This document shows positions 33,269-41,384 of a stretch of DNA of 64,000 bases, piece by piece. How positions within the stretch are numbered: the stretch's first letter is position 1; each line of letters starts with the position of its first letter. The position numbers were made by a program, and so were the translations under genes. This DNA is from CAZWRN01 sp964446685 (GTDB taxonomy: Bacteria; Patescibacteriota; Microgenomatia; Daviesbacterales; UBA10151), in contig CAYUPO010000001.1 of assembly GCA_964446685.1 (NCBI GenBank), positions 1 through 64,000 of the forward strand, written 5' to 3'. The notes beneath the pieces are model-generated. The model saw only the letters and a list, made by a program, of their open reading frames with translations, was not told the DNA's origin and ran no database searches.

Positions 33269-34615
33269 TTGAATCTTTTTTTTGACAGCGCGTTGAAACG
33301 TCTTTTTTTGACGGGCATAAAACCATTACAACTAATTATTAATACCGAAATAACTCATTACAAAAAGTTGTCATCTGAGAGTCGGCGGATGCTTTTGTCG
33401 ATTTTTCTTTTTTCTTTGGCACTGCCTTTGATGAGTGTTTTTATTAACACTTTTTTGTGGCGTGAACTGCATAGTGTCGGAATCATAGTTTTATACAATT
33501 TTTCAAATTTTATTGGAGTACCGGCTGGGTTTTATTTAAATGGTTTTTTGCTTAAAAAATACCCAACAAAGAATATCTATTTTGGAGGCGCCATTGCCCA
33601 GGGGGTAATAGTAGCCTTGCTGCTTTTTTTCTCTCTGACAGAATCTGTGAGTGTAACAATTGCCGGGATCTGTTTGGGAATTGTAGCTGGAATATATTGG
33701 GCTAACAGAACATTACTTCTGACTCATATAACCAAAAATCACCAAAGAATATATTTTGTTTCACTTGAACAAATATTGGTTACACTGACTGGAATTATAG
33801 CCCCGTTTTTTATTGGCTGGTTTATTGTATCTGGCGAGCATTTTATCGCCGGATGGTCAAAAAATGCCTATCAGTTTCTGGCACTTTTTTTTGTGATTTT
33901 ACTTTTCTTTTCCGGAAAAGTAATGTACCAGTCAGAAATTAATATCCCACGGTTAAAAGAATTTAGTCCATTTAAACCAAGTAAAAGGTGGCAGAATGTC
34001 CGCAGCATGATGTTTTTTAGCGGTATGCTACATGGAGTCGAACTGGTTCTGCCTATTTTAGTGGTAATGATTCTTTTAGGAAATGAAAAAACTTTGGGAA
34101 CTATTATGGCAGTGACCGGTATCTTTGTCTCTTTAGCGCTTTATAAAATAGCCAGGACAGTCGGCCAAAAATATCGGTTTCGGACACTTTGTCTGTCAGT
34201 ATTTTTATCTATTCTGGGGGCTTCATTATTTAACTATTATTATTCGGTGATCGGGGTGATTTGTTATTTTATCCTCAACTCTTTTGCAACAACTATCAGA
34301 GGAACCATCATCGGACCTCTGAGTCTGGAAGTGATAACCGGCGAAGAGTTCAGACAGGCCAGACATCGCTACCTTTATATCGCTGACAGAGAATTGTTTG
34401 TAAATATCGGACGCAATACTTCCCTCTCTGTTTTCTTTTTGCTGCATCTTTTATCACCGGATTTTGCTTTAAGAGCTACTCCATTAATCTTTGCCTTAAC
34501 TATGATTGCCGGAATCTGGTTTATGAGTTTAATCGAAAAAGAATTAGTCGCTGAAGATATTTTGACCAGTGCTCCTATTTTTAATTATGTCAGATCATTT
34601 TACAACCGCGATTAG
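33269..34615 (+). CDS. MFS-type transporter
   Basis: 448 residues with about 12 membrane segments; the central hydrophilic loop (residues 225-245, NIPRLKEFSPFKPSKRWQN) separates the two six-helix halves. Major facilitator fold; substrate unknown. The start is a TTG at 33269: AAGGAGGA (33257-33264) lies 5 bases upstream and no ATG follows for a long way. This is one of few genes here with a normal SD. It is followed by the SET-domain gene 26 bases later, which seems to have its own -10 box. Confidence 0.8.
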   Translation: MNLFFDSALKRLFLTGIKPLQLIINTEITHYKKLSSESRRMLLSIFLFSLALPLMSVFINTFLWRELHSVGIIVLYNFSNFIGVPAGFYLNGFLLKKYPTKNIYFGGAIAQGVIVALLLFFSLTESVSVTIAGICLGIVAGIYWANRTLLLTHITKNHQRIYFVSLEQILVTLTGIIAPFFIGWFIVSGEHFIAGWSKNAYQFLALFFVILLFFSGKVMYQSEINIPRLKEFSPFKPSKRWQNVRSMMFFSGMLHGVELVLPILVVMILLGNEKTLGTIMAVTGIFVSLALYKIARTVGQKYRFRTLCLSVFLSILGASLFNYYYSVIGVICYFILNSFATTIRGTIIGPLSLEVITGEEFRQARHRYLYIADRELFVNIGRNTSLSVFFLLHLLSPDFALRATPLIFALTMIAGIWFMSLIEKELVAEDILTSAPIFNYVRSFYNRD

Positions 34616-34628
34616 GTATTTACCGTGT

Positions 34629-34634
34629 TAGAAT
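34629..34634 (+). promoter_or_regulatory. -10 box of the SET-domain gene, leaderless
   Basis: TAGAAT followed by 7 bases and the ATG at 34642. The -35 is weak. Confidence 0.35.
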
Positions 34635-34641
34635 ATTTTCT

Positions 34642-35379
34642 ATGATCTTTCTTCCAAATGACAGCTGGGAAATTAAACCCACTTCCAAAAAAGGACGCGG
34701 TCTTTTTGCTAAACAAAATATTCTTCCAGGAAGTGTTATTGGAGATTATCTGGGAGTTGTACTAGATCCCCTGACTTCAGATCTCAAGGAAAAAGATCAG
34801 GGCTTATATCTGATGTATTATCACGACAAAGCTTTAATTTACCCGCCGGATCTTTCTTCCCCCGGAGTTCATCTGATAAATCATTCCTGCATGCCAAACA
34901 GCGCTCTTTTTACCTTTCACGGACACAGCTTATTTTTTACTTTGCGACATATTTACCCAGGAGAAGAGATTACTATCTCCTACCAACTGGCCCCCGAGGG
35001 CAGCTGCAAACCCTGTACTCATCAATGTTTTTGTAACACTTTGTTTTGCACCGGATCTATGCATTTAACAAATGAAAGATTCAAAACATGGAATACTTTT
35101 AGTGAATTGCAAAGTAAACAAACCAGACGAGCTGCTATCCGCTATGGAAAAGTTTTGCCCCTTTTAAAACAGTATCCGGGGGGTATTTTAGACAATCCGG
35201 CTTATTCTCTTTATGGATCATTACAGGAAACTGAAATGATTTTACCTGATAAAAAAATCCCAGCCATTTCCCAGCTAAGAAAAATTATCCGACAAACAGG
35301 CAAAATAGTTTTACTGCCATCTTTAAAACTTAAAGTTTTTGGGGTTCAGGATAATGCACTTATTTCACAAAAGGTATAA
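34642..35379 (+). CDS. SET domain protein (putative protein-lysine methyltransferase)
   Basis: 245 residues. The SET domain (about 8-115) has KGRGLFAKQNILPGSVIGDYLG, the catalytic NHSCMPN (80-86) and EEITISY. After it comes a Cys-rich post-SET-like segment, C-x2-C-x3-C-x-C..FCTG (about 117-135), likely a zinc site that completes the AdoMet pocket. A C-terminal region of about 110 residues is of unknown function. SET enzymes methylate lysines in proteins; the bacterial substrates here are unknown. First gene of a run with the 35392 and DedA genes. Confidence 0.85.
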   Translation: MIFLPNDSWEIKPTSKKGRGLFAKQNILPGSVIGDYLGVVLDPLTSDLKEKDQGLYLMYYHDKALIYPPDLSSPGVHLINHSCMPNSALFTFHGHSLFFTLRHIYPGEEITISYQLAPEGSCKPCTHQCFCNTLFCTGSMHLTNERFKTWNTFSELQSKQTRRAAIRYGKVLPLLKQYPGGILDNPAYSLYGSLQETEMILPDKKIPAISQLRKIIRQTGKIVLLPSLKLKVFGVQDNALISQKV

Positions 35380-35380
35380 T
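35375..35380 (+). promoter_or_regulatory. -10 box of the 35392 gene
   Basis: Perfect TATAAT overlapping the SET stop region, 11 bases before the ATG at 35392, giving a leader of about 4 bases. Confidence 0.4.
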
Positions 35381-35391
35381 ATAAACAGTAT

Positions 35392-35781
35392 ATGGAGAAA
35401 GAAAAAAAACTAGTCAGTAGCAGTAAACAACCTAAAATTGTTTATTTGTTACTGATTATCGGAGTGATTTCAATGATAGTAGCTGGTGTAATGGGAACCA
35501 GACTATTTAAAAAATTTGGACATCTCCCTCCCCCATCTCCTCGGCAAACAAATGTTTCCCTGATCGAAGGATGGATGACTATCCCCTATGTATCCAGAAC
35601 TTATCACATTCCTGAGCCTATGTTACTTGAGAAATTAAATATCGATCCCGGTACCAGCCGTAAAAAAAGTCTACAGGATCTGGCAAAAATGCAGGGTCAG
35701 TCTCAGACAGCTTTCCTGGAAAAAATCCGCCAAATAATTTCCGATTTACAGTCTCAGGATCCATCCTTTGGTAATCCCTAA
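35392..35781 (+). CDS. Single-pass membrane protein of unknown function
   Basis: 129 residues. A membrane helix at about 19-41 (IVYLLLIIGVISMIVAGVMGTRLF) is followed by a proline-rich segment and a soluble tail with two short helical repeats (GWMTIPYVSRTYHIPEPMLLEKLNID; SLQDLAKMQGQSQTAFLEKIRQII). The tail resembles the helix-turn segments found in DUF4405/cytochrome-like anchors, but this is not certain. The DedA gene starts 2 bases after its stop, so the two are coupled. Confidence 0.65.
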   Translation: MEKEKKLVSSSKQPKIVYLLLIIGVISMIVAGVMGTRLFKKFGHLPPPSPRQTNVSLIEGWMTIPYVSRTYHIPEPMLLEKLNIDPGTSRKKSLQDLAKMQGQSQTAFLEKIRQIISDLQSQDPSFGNP

Positions 35782-35783
35782 AT

Positions 35784-36404
35784 ATGAGTCAATTTTTAGA
35801 TCCCCTGTTAACGCTGGTTTTGAACTACGGATATCCAATTATCTGTTTATCTATCATGTGCGGCTATCTGGGTATTCCTATACCGGCTGATGCTTTGTTA
35901 CTGGCTGCCGGATCATTTAGCTCTGCAGGTGTTCTAAATCTGTTTATATTAATCCCAGTTGTGGTAATTACAGCTATCACCGGAGATCTGATTGGATATT
36001 TCCTGGGCTACCGATTTGGCCATCTGATTTTAAACAAAGTTACCAAAAAACTTGGTTTGACTCAGCTAAAGTTGGATTCGATGGATTCATTTCTGAATAA
36101 ATGGGGCATCTGGTGTGTTTTTATTACCAGATGGTTACTGACTCCACTGGGAATACCGGTCAATCTGGCAGCCGGTAACAGCAGATATCCTTTTAAAAAA
36201 TTTCTATTAGCAGCAATCGCCGGAGAGATTCTCTGGGCAGGGGGATATATTTATCTGGGTTATATTTTTGGGAATAACTGGGAAACGCTACTTGAGTATA
36301 TTAATGGCGCCCCGCAGATATTAGCACTTGCTGTGCTGGGAATCGGATCAGTCATGCTCGCCTATCACCTGCAAAAAAGACGCAGAAAAATGAATAACTT
36401 GTAA
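35784..36404 (+). CDS. DedA family membrane protein (VTT domain)
   Basis: 206 residues, about five membrane segments. DedA/SNARE-associated signatures: YLGIPIPADALLLAAGSF, TGDLIGYFLGYRFGH, FITRWLLTPLGIPVNLAAGNSRYPFKKFL and AGEILWAGGYIYLGYIFG. DedA proteins are half-transporters that recycle undecaprenyl phosphate or flip phospholipids. The last two codons and the stop lie in a heptamer tandem repeat (TAACTTG). Confidence 0.88.
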   Translation: MSQFLDPLLTLVLNYGYPIICLSIMCGYLGIPIPADALLLAAGSFSSAGVLNLFILIPVVVITAITGDLIGYFLGYRFGHLILNKVTKKLGLTQLKLDSMDSFLNKWGIWCVFITRWLLTPLGIPVNLAAGNSRYPFKKFLLAAIAGEILWAGGYIYLGYIFGNNWETLLEYINGAPQILALAVLGIGSVMLAYHLQKRRRKMNNL

Positions 36405-36449
36405 CTTGTAACTTGTAACTTGTAACTTGTAACTTGTAACTTGTAACTT
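36395..36449 (+). repeat. Tandem heptamer repeat TAACTTG
   Basis: Seven exact copies of TAACTTG (36395-36443) plus a partial copy. It begins inside the last codons of the DedA gene and ends 6 bases before the ATG of the TfoX-like gene. Confidence 0.95.
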
Positions 36450-36455
36450 AATTAT

Positions 36456-36782
36456 ATGGCTACTAAACAATCAACGATTGATTTTCTGACAGAACAAATG
36501 CAAAGCGCTGGTGATATCAGATCGCGCAAAATGTTTGGCGAATATGCCATTTATTGTAATGAGAAAGTAGTCGCTTTTGTCTGTGATGACAAATTATTTC
36601 TAAAGCCTGTCCCTGAAGTCAGAACTTTAATCAAAGATCTGATTGAAGCACCAGCTTATCCAGGATCAAAAAATTATTTTCTGATCTCGGAGGATTATTG
36701 GGATGATGCAGATTATTTAAGCATGTTAATTAAAATAACAGCAAGCGTGGTTCCATTACCAAAAACTAAAAAAAGAAATTAA
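36456..36782 (+). CDS. TfoX/Sxy N-terminal domain protein
   Basis: 108 residues matching the stand-alone TfoX_N domain: DFLTEQMQSAGDIRSRKMFGEYAIYCNEKVVAFVCDDKLFLKPV, then APAYPGSKNYFLISEDYWDD. Full-length TfoX/Sxy controls competence together with CRP in gamma-proteobacteria, but stand-alone N domains in other phyla have no proven role. The start follows directly after the heptamer repeat. Confidence 0.85.
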   Translation: MATKQSTIDFLTEQMQSAGDIRSRKMFGEYAIYCNEKVVAFVCDDKLFLKPVPEVRTLIKDLIEAPAYPGSKNYFLISEDYWDDADYLSMLIKITASVVPLPKTKKRN

Positions 36783-36824
36783 ATATAACTGAAAATCAGG
36801 TAAAATTATGCAATACCTGATTAA

Positions 36825-37364
36825 CTATTTCAGAGTAAACACTAATAAATCCCTTCTGACATTAGCGGGTCCCAACTCGTGTACTTTATGATCCGGATCA
36901 CTCACACTATAAATCATTCTTGTTCCTGAAAGTCTGGCTATATGCATCATATGGTGTGGCTGAAGATAAAGAACTTTTGCGGATTGATCCAGTAGCTGAT
37001 GGATAATATTTATATTACCTGCAACAAATATGGCGAGATGTTTATTAAGTGCATTTGCTAGTTCTGAATTCCCTCTTCTGAAAGCTGAAATCAATTCTTT
37101 TATATTACTAAGTTCTTTATGATATTCCTGCTTAATAAGTTCTATTTTTTCAGGATTTTGATCCATTAATCGCCATCTGCCCGTGGTAGATCTTAATTGA
37201 TCTGTTTGACTAAGCCTCAAATCCCATTCTGATTCTGTAGCTCTAACGTTAAATGCAGACTCAAATGACCTGATAACGCATCCTCTTTGCTTTTTCTTCT
37301 GATTTCTATCAATCTCCGAAGAAGTTAATAACCCATCAGGGTGAGCGGATAAATGATCATGCAT
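36825..37364 (-). CDS. Protein of unknown function
   Basis: 179 residues, soluble, helical and basic at the N-terminus (NQKKKQRGC). No motif that I recognise; the middle third is a helical region with evenly spaced Glu and Lys, and the C-terminus reads IARLSGTRMIYSVSDPDHKVHELGPANVRRDLLVF, which suggests beta strands. Monocistronic, convergent with the TfoX-like gene. A TAGAAT box lies 12 bases before the ATG. Confidence 0.5.
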   Translation of the reverse strand: MHDHLSAHPDGLLTSSEIDRNQKKKQRGCVIRSFESAFNVRATESEWDLRLSQTDQLRSTTGRWRLMDQNPEKIELIKQEYHKELSNIKELISAFRRGNSELANALNKHLAIFVAGNINIIHQLLDQSAKVLYLQPHHMMHIARLSGTRMIYSVSDPDHKVHELGPANVRRDLLVFTLK

Positions 37365-37416
37365 AGAAATACATTCTACAACTATGGGTCTAATAATTCA
37401 AATTTGTGGTCAGATG

Positions 37417-37965
37417 TTAGTCAACAGGAGCGTCTTTGTCATCTGGAGGAGGTGGGAGAAACTCTTCACCGGCATTTGAAACAGGTTCTTCACCTGGTTT
37501 TAGCCATTTGATGTAGGAACAGCCTGTGGCTTTGCGGGCTTTACTGTCCCAGCCGGCTGTTGAACATTTTTCCATTTTTTTACCGGCATTGGTGGTAAAT
37601 AAAACCAACTTGTTGCCGCATTCCGGACAATCCATATCCAGAGGCACTGAAGAACCGTTAACCCATTCAACAAAGTCACATCCGGTGGCTTTCTTCTCTT
37701 TGGCGTCCCATCCGCCGGTTGAACACTTTTTCATTTTTTTGCCAAATCGGGTGACCTGCAGCATCAGCGGATTGCCGCATTTAGGACATTTTTCATCAAG
37801 TGTTTCAGGTTCGACTTGTAACCATTTAACATAGTCGCAACCTTCATTTTTTTTAGTTTCTTTGTTCCAAAAACCGTTGGTACATCTTTGGAGTTTTTTT
37901 CCAGTAGGAGTCTCAGTAATTTCACCGATTGCACTACCGCATTTAGGACATACTTCTTCAGCCAT
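37417..37965 (-). CDS. Triple zinc-ribbon protein (topoisomerase I C-terminal type)
   Basis: 182 residues made of three similar modules of about 55 residues at 1-55, 56-108 and 109-160. Each has CPKCG or CPECG, then GK(K)..KCS or RCT and a later Cys in GCDYVKW-like ends, giving four-Cys zinc ribbons like the zf-C4_Topoisom repeats at the end of bacterial topoisomerase I. A stand-alone protein of this kind may bind single-stranded DNA or RNA. The tail is acidic and Pro-rich (EEFLPPPPDDKDAPVD). Confidence 0.75.
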   Translation of the reverse strand: MAEEVCPKCGSAIGEITETPTGKKLQRCTNGFWNKETKKNEGCDYVKWLQVEPETLDEKCPKCGNPLMLQVTRFGKKMKKCSTGGWDAKEKKATGCDFVEWVNGSSVPLDMDCPECGNKLVLFTTNAGKKMEKCSTAGWDSKARKATGCSYIKWLKPGEEPVSNAGEEFLPPPPDDKDAPVD

Positions 37966-38119
37966 GAGAATTAGATTACTACATATATAATAGGAAGTAA
38001 ACAGAGAGAAAGGTTTTGGTTAGTTAGTAGGTTGTAGATGGTAGATGGTGGATGGTAGATGGTGGATGGTGGATAGTAGGTGGTGGATTTAAGATTTAAG
38101 ATTTAAGATTTAGGATTTA

Positions 38120-38219
38120 NNNNNNNNNNNNNNNNNNNNNNNNNNNNNNNNNNNNNNNNNNNNNNNNNNNNNNNNNNNNNNNNNNNNNNNNNNNNNNNNN
38201 NNNNNNNNNNNNNNNNNNN
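38120..38219. other. Assembly gap
   Basis: Exactly 100 N, a conventional placeholder for unknown length. Flanked on both sides by the same 55 bases. Confidence 0.99.
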
Positions 38220-38307
38220 GATGGTGGATAGTAGGTGGTGGATTTAAGATTTAAGATTTAAGATTTAGGATTTACTTATTTATAACTGGAAAAGAAAAAT
38301 GATATTC

Positions 38308-38313
38308 TAAAAT
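38308..38313 (+). promoter_or_regulatory. -10 box of the 38320 gene, leaderless
   Basis: TAAAAT followed by 6 bases and the ATG at 38320. Confidence 0.35.
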
Positions 38314-38319
38314 AGATTA

Positions 38320-38706
38320 ATGGTTAAGATAAATGTTGCCACAGACTGTGAGAATGCACCCAGGAAGAAGTTTATTCGTGATTTTGAAACTTCCTTTGCT
38401 CTAGAAAAGCCTGAAATAATTTTAGACAGTCTGTCTGAGGATGTTTACTGGGAAATGGCTGGAGATAAAGTGATCAGAGGTAAATTTGAGGCTGCAGAAC
38501 AGATTAAATCAATGGTTGATGGATTTACAAAGGAACTAACAATTGAAAATATAATTACCCATGGAGACACCGGTGCGGCAAATGGAACAATGGTTTTCAG
38601 TGATGGTAGTACTTTTAACTTCTGTGATATTTTCACTTTCACTAGCCACAGCAAAAATGCCAAAATAAAAAAAATAACTTCCTTTGTAACAAAGAGTATT
38701 AAATGA
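38320..38706 (+). CDS. SnoaL-like/NTF2-fold protein
   Basis: 128 residues with the cone-like NTF2 pattern: FIRDFETSFALEKPEIILDSLSEDVYWEMAGDKVIRGKFEAAEQIKSMVDGF followed by four strands (ITHGDTGAANGTMVFSDGSTFNFCDIFTFTS). The DVYWEMAGDKVIRGK segment is typical of SnoaL/ketosteroid-isomerase-like members. Substrate or ligand unknown. Convergent with the MliC-like gene. Confidence 0.78.
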   Translation: MVKINVATDCENAPRKKFIRDFETSFALEKPEIILDSLSEDVYWEMAGDKVIRGKFEAAEQIKSMVDGFTKELTIENIITHGDTGAANGTMVFSDGSTFNFCDIFTFTSHSKNAKIKKITSFVTKSIK

Positions 38707-38717
38707 TCGCTCTAAAT

Positions 38718-39380
38718 TTACTGCTGTTTTATAGATTGGACAGTGATGGTTCCGATTGTGTCATAAATGGAATTGGTGGTTAAATTAATTACTCCTGTGA
38801 CCTCAACTTTTTGATTCATTGGGATCCCACTGATATTTTTGTAAGTTGGATCGCTATCTGCTAATCCATAATATGTTCCATTGGCAGCTTTCAGACCATA
38901 CGCACATTCCATTGTCTGAGGACCTTTCTGATTTTTATGCGGTAAACAAAGAATAGTGCCACTAGTAGTCACAATCCCTGTACCCTTAGGTGACTCCTCC
39001 TGATTCAGAGAACAGTCAGCAAAACTGGTCTGCTCCCCTTCCTGAATAAAAGCCGTAACACCTTTAGTCCAAAAAACAAACATCTCGTCCTCTGAGGCAT
39101 ATCTTTCTCCAGAAGCTGTTACAGCCTGCTTTACTTCCTTTTGTCTGCCATCACTCAGTTTTAGTAAAACTTTGTCTGATTTAAACTCAGCATCAATTTT
39201 TTTATTATCCTGGCAAATAAAACTCATTTTTCTGGTGACTTCAGGTGAAGTATGACTACCAGTCTCAGGTAAAGCTTTAATATCTTTACTTTTAATATAG
39301 AGAGCGGCAAAAATCAGACTAATTACCAATATTATAGAAAGATGAACCCGGTGAGATTTAAAATATTTCAAATAACGCAT
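38718..39380 (-). CDS. Membrane-anchored MliC-domain protein (lysozyme-inhibitor type)
   Basis: 220 residues. N-terminal membrane helix (13-31). Residues about 50-125 match the MliC/PliC domain: SFICQDNKKIDAEFKSDKVLLKLSDG, then VTASGERYASEDEMFVFWTKG and a closing Cys (ADC). MliC proteins inhibit C-type lysozyme by inserting a loop with the SGxxY segment into its active site; SGERY is kept here. The C-terminal domain (about 130-220) is of another type, maybe OB-like (NQKVEVTGVINLTTNSIYDTIGTITV). Surface-exposed. Confidence 0.7.
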   Translation of the reverse strand: MRYLKYFKSHRVHLSIILVISLIFAALYIKSKDIKALPETGSHTSPEVTRKMSFICQDNKKIDAEFKSDKVLLKLSDGRQKEVKQAVTASGERYASEDEMFVFWTKGVTAFIQEGEQTSFADCSLNQEESPKGTGIVTTSGTILCLPHKNQKGPQTMECAYGLKAANGTYYGLADSDPTYKNISGIPMNQKVEVTGVINLTTNSIYDTIGTITVQSIKQQ

Positions 39381-39464
39381 TCTAAATAAACCGTAGCAGA
39401 TTTAAAATGAAGTTACAATAATTGCAGAAACTAAAACGGAAATCAATTATACGAAAAGTTAAAA

Positions 39465-41198
39465 TCAACTTCCAAATGTAAAAGCATAAGTTTCAATACC
39501 TTCTGAGAAACGTAATTCCAACTGATGTTCACCGGGATTATTTTTTAAATTTACCAATTCATATGGCATATCTTTATCAACTAAAACCTCTCCATTTTTG
39601 ACATCTTTGCCACTCAGGGAATAATCTATCGGTTTTCCATCAAGTAGTACTGTCACTTTTCCAGGAACTGATCCTGGTTTCATCACCAGGTAAACTTTGC
39701 CCGCGACAAACTGATAGCTAATGACTGAATCCGCCTCGGCTTTGGCAAAATAATCTGAGACTGACCATTGTCCTCCGAAAGAAAAATGATTGAGTGTTAG
39801 CTTGGGATCAACTGAATAAGATTTACTACCATTTGCTGCCTTTCCACCGGGGGACAAATAAAGCATTCGTTTGGATCCCAGATAGGTTTCTGGTGATAGT
39901 TCGATATCAGGCGTTTCATCCGGCAGACTGGTTAGTTCAGTATCAACCTCTGCTCCGGCTTCTTTAAGCAGCAATTGAATTGCCTGTTCCATTTTGTCAT
40001 ACTCCCCTTCTCCGAAATGAACCCGTCTGATCACACCTTTTGCATCAATCAAATATTCAGCCGGCCAATACCGGTTGGAGTAAGCATTCCAGGTCGCATA
40101 GTCGTTGTCCTGAGCTACCGGATAATGAATATTATATTGTTCAATAGCCTGTAAAACATTCTTGGTGTCCTTTTCAAAAGCAAACTCAGGTGTGTGAACA
40201 CCTACGACGACAAAGCCGTCATCTTTGTATTTGTCATACCAGGCAGTGACATGCGGCAGAGTCCGGATACAGTTGATACAGGTGTAAGTCCAAAAATCAA
40301 CCAGCACTACTTTGCCTTTTAAATCAGCCATTGATAATGATTGCTCTGGGTTTAACCACTTGCTAATGCCTGTAAACTCCGGAGCAGGTGTATTGGTATT
40401 GAGCAGTTCTGTGGCATTTATTTCAGGACCGGTTTTTCCGGTTAATCTGGACAGTTGTTCAGTCACAGCTGAATTGCTTTCAAAGCCATTTAATGCCTGA
40501 CCAAACTGAGGGAAAATTTCTAGTAATTTGACCTGGATCACTTTGTCATAATTAGTAAATATGGCGAGTGCGGTCAGTATCATAATGACGCCAAATACCT
40601 GCTGGATCCGGGCGGTATACTGGGAAATTCCGCGTGATTTGGTAATTAACTGCTGCCCGCCATAAGCAAAGAAAAAAAGCGGAATTCCAACTCCTGTAAC
40701 ATAAGCTAAAGTGACAAGCACTACTTCAAATGTAACCTGGCCGGTAGCAGCAAGTGTTGCTATAGAAGCGAGAATCGGTCCGGCACAGGGTGACCAGACT
40801 ATCCCGAGAGACAATCCGGTGACAAAACCTCCCAAAAAGCCATCATTCTGGGTTTGACCTGAAGTATTAAATAAACTGCTCAGTTTGGAAACTAAGATTT
40901 CAAATTTAACCATCAAAAATGGCACGATCATGGTCAGCCCCAAAAAACCAATTACCACAACAGCCACCAGGCGCAAAATATTTGGATCCAGTCCAAACAA
41001 CCTGACTAGATAAGAAACAGCCAAAGTAAAAACCGTAAAAGACAGCATCACTCCAAGAGTAATCCCCAAAGGCCGCTTATGACTGGTACTTTTACCGGCA
41101 ATAGAAGAGGACAAAATAATCGGCAACAAAGGCCAGATGCAGGGAGCAAGAATAGTGACTAGGCCTGAGATAAATGCGAAAAATAAGAGTAGTATCAT
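39465..41198 (-). CDS. CcdA-thioredoxin fusion (DipZ type)
   Basis: 577 residues. N-terminal CcdA/DsbD membrane domain (about 1-230) with the redox cysteines Cys20 (LAPCIWP) and Cys138 (SPCAGP). Then an extracytoplasmic thioredoxin/TlpA-like domain (about 270-410) with Cys307-Ile-Asn-Cys310 in DFWTYTCINCIRTLP, the signature of DipZ proteins. The last about 130 residues form a beta-rich domain as in mycobacterial DipZ. It carries electrons from the cytosol to thiols outside the membrane. Its ATG follows directly after a heptad-word inverted repeat (41203-41334). Confidence 0.9.
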   Translation of the reverse strand: MILLLFFAFISGLVTILAPCIWPLLPIILSSSIAGKSTSHKRPLGITLGVMLSFTVFTLAVSYLVRLFGLDPNILRLVAVVVIGFLGLTMIVPFLMVKFEILVSKLSSLFNTSGQTQNDGFLGGFVTGLSLGIVWSPCAGPILASIATLAATGQVTFEVVLVTLAYVTGVGIPLFFFAYGGQQLITKSRGISQYTARIQQVFGVIMILTALAIFTNYDKVIQVKLLEIFPQFGQALNGFESNSAVTEQLSRLTGKTGPEINATELLNTNTPAPEFTGISKWLNPEQSLSMADLKGKVVLVDFWTYTCINCIRTLPHVTAWYDKYKDDGFVVVGVHTPEFAFEKDTKNVLQAIEQYNIHYPVAQDNDYATWNAYSNRYWPAEYLIDAKGVIRRVHFGEGEYDKMEQAIQLLLKEAGAEVDTELTSLPDETPDIELSPETYLGSKRMLYLSPGGKAANGSKSYSVDPKLTLNHFSFGGQWSVSDYFAKAEADSVISYQFVAGKVYLVMKPGSVPGKVTVLLDGKPIDYSLSGKDVKNGEVLVDKDMPYELVNLKNNPGEHQLELRFSEGIETYAFTFGS

Positions 41199-41202
41199 AA
41201 TT

Positions 41203-41334
41203 TAATTTCTAATTTCTAATTTCTAATTTCTAATTTCTAATTACTAATTACTAAACAATTTCTAAATCCAAATATCAAAAAAATAAATGATTTCTAATTT
41301 GAAATTATTTAGAAATTAGAATAATTAGAAATTT
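41203..41334. repeat. Heptad-word inverted repeat before the ccdA-thioredoxin gene
   Basis: TAATTTC (five times) and TAATTAC (twice) form one side; TTAGAAA, TTAGAAT and related words form the complementary side. The element ends about 4 bases before the ATG of the ccdA-thioredoxin gene (minus strand). Confidence 0.85.
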
Positions 41335-41370
41335 TCTCATCTCTCCCCGGTGAATACCAGGGAGATGAGA
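41335..41370 (-). terminator. Weak hairpin after the fasciclin gene
   Basis: TCTCATCTC and AGATGAGA arms extended by C/G pairs with a bulged base form a stable stem 15 bases after the fasciclin stop. On the minus strand only four A and three T follow, so it may attenuate rather than stop transcription into the ccdA-thioredoxin gene. Confidence 0.4.
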
Positions 41371-41384
41371 TCTGTACTTTCATC

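Larger units (their letters stand above)
37966..38319. repeat. Gene-free spacer with heptad-word repeats and a 100-N gap
   Basis: From about 38027 the sequence consists of 7-base words: GATGGTA, GATGGTG and GATAGTA, then GATTTAA three times and GATTTAG. It runs into 100 N (38120-38219), and the 55 bases before the gap (38065-38119) recur exactly after it (38220-38274). No gene is visible. The downstream end carries the -10 box of the 38320 gene. Confidence 0.85.

Noticed and set aside
36395..38274. Heptamer repeats as a CRISPR array
   Set aside because: Units are 7 bases with no spacers between them; no cas genes are present.
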